Positions 7,012 through 7,710 of a stretch of 7,710 nucleotides of DNA are shown one piece after another. The DNA lies in contig JAUZQI010000067.1 of the NCBI GenBank assembly GCA_030951095.1, forward strand, positions 1 through 7,710. The letters run 5' to 3'. Both the position numbers and the translations under genes were made by a program. The notes under the pieces were generated by a model that saw nothing but the letters and a program-made list of their open reading frames with translations, did not search any database and was not told where the DNA came from. The stretch comes from Mariprofundus sp. Lineage in GTDB: Bacteria > Pseudomonadota > Zetaproteobacteria > Mariprofundales > Mariprofundaceae. Each line of letters begins with the position of its first letter. The stretch's first letter is position 1.

Positions 7012-7710
7012 TTACTGGACGACATGCCGGTGTAGCAGCAGTTTTTTGTGATATTCTTCCGGGTTCTTGGTTTGTGTCATGGCTCCGCCACGCGGGAAAA
7101 GAGCATCGTACAGACGCGAGACCCAGAAGCGCAGGGCTGCCAGCCTGAGTAATAAAGGCAATGCCGCCTGTTCATCTTCCTCGAGCGGCCGCACCGATTC
7201 ATAGCCGTCCAGAAAAACTCTGATTCTGGGCTGATCATGATCAGTCAGCAGTACTGCCTGCGCATTGATCGATATGGCAATATCCATGGCATAAGCGGCA
7301 TGATGGGCATAATAGAAATCGATGATGCCGGATACCTGTTCACCCTCAAACAGAATATTGTCAACGAACAGGTCGCCGTGAATAACTCCGGATGGTAATG
7401 AATCCCAGACACAGGATCGTTGAAAATCCAGTTCATCGGATAACAGGTCGGCAGCATCTTCTCCGTACATCACCGCTGTTTGTGTCATCACGGCATCAAC
7501 TTTCTCTGTCAGCCAGCTTGCTCCGGTTGGGTTGCTCCGGCGTTTTTCAAAATCAGCACCGGCCAGATGCAGTTGGGCCAGAGCCTGACCGGCACTGGCA
7601 AGTTGGGCTTCATTGAGTTCATCCAGTGTTTTCCCCGGCAGGCATGAGACGATACAACCTTGCTTTCCCTTAAGCTCAAACAGCAAGGTGCCATCTTTGC
7701 GCTGCATAAC
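7012..7710 (-). CDS. thrB: Homoserine kinase, APH-fold type (5' partial)
   Basis: The frame is open to the right edge of the window; about 85-90 N-terminal residues lie outside, judged by the usual length of about 315-320. The enzyme phosphorylates homoserine with ATP in threonine synthesis and belongs to the aminoglycoside-phosphotransferase fold, not the GHMP fold of E. coli ThrB. Counting from the ATG at 7707, the visible signs are KDGTLLFELKGKQGCIVSCLPGKT (about 4-27), the substrate-side AQLHLAGADF, the catalytic loop VIHGDLFVDNILF (108-120) with Asp112 and Asn117, and the metal-binding SGIIDFYYA (126-134) with Asp130. The family-typical AMDIAISINA follows. It is convergent with the M23 gene and their stop codons are adjacent (TGA at 7009-7011, TAA read from 7014 to 7012). 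Other APH-like kinases are possible but fit less well. Confidence 0.88.
   Translation of the reverse strand, partial: VMQRKDGTLLFELKGKQGCIVSCLPGKTLDELNEAQLASAGQALAQLHLAGADFEKRRSNPTGASWLTEKVDAVMTQTAVMYGEDAADLLSDELDFQRSCVWDSLPSGVIHGDLFVDNILFEGEQVSGIIDFYYAHHAAYAMDIAISINAQAVLLTDHDQPRIRVFLDGYESVRPLEEDEQAALPLLLRLAALRFWVSRLYDALFPRGGAMTQTKNPEEYHKKLLLHRHVVQ

Overview
The window reads as an ordinary chromosomal stretch of a proteobacterium, most likely a gammaproteobacterium or a close relative such as a zetaproteobacterium. The reasons are the hemA-prfA-prmC order, a SlyD with an HGHVHG tail, a homoserine kinase of the aminoglycoside-phosphotransferase (APH) fold, and an AmgK-type sugar kinase domain. 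I cannot name the genus.

Layout. (1) Positions 1-1071 (+): an in-frame chimera, cut by the window edge, of a truncated SAM-dependent methyltransferase and the C-terminal two thirds of an AmgK-like amino-sugar kinase. (2) 1161-1640 (+): slyD, ending at a strong terminator (1659-1686) that lies between it and the convergent prmC. (3) 5088-1696 (-): hemA, prfA and prmC. HemA makes glutamate-1-semialdehyde for haem, RF1 (prfA) terminates translation, and PrmC methylates the GGQ glutamine of the release factors. hemA and prfA overlap by 20 bp, but prfA and prmC are separated by a 162-bp MITE-like element (2548-2709). Its removal on paper restores a 6-bp prfA-prmC junction. (4) 5089-5500: a gene-free region upstream of hemA with a second terminal-inverted-repeat element (about 168 bp), a run of adjacent palindromes and a candidate hemA promoter. 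(5) 5501-5947 (-): a small unrecognised protein with weak resemblance to a degenerate JAB/JAMM domain, possibly leaderless. (6) 6073-7011 (+): a membrane-anchored M23 peptidoglycan endopeptidase. (7) 7012-7710 (-): thrB, cut by the window end, whose stop codon abuts that of the M23 gene.

Working together: hemA-prfA-prmC is a recognised functional cluster in which PrmC modifies the product of prfA. The AmgK fragment and the M23 enzyme both concern peptidoglycan, but they are far apart and not in one operon.

I found no clear new multi-gene system. The points most worth following up are the methyltransferase/AmgK chimera (a real rearrangement or an assembly error), the MITE-like insertion exactly at the prfA stop codon that separates prfA from prmC, and the repeat-rich region in front of hemA.
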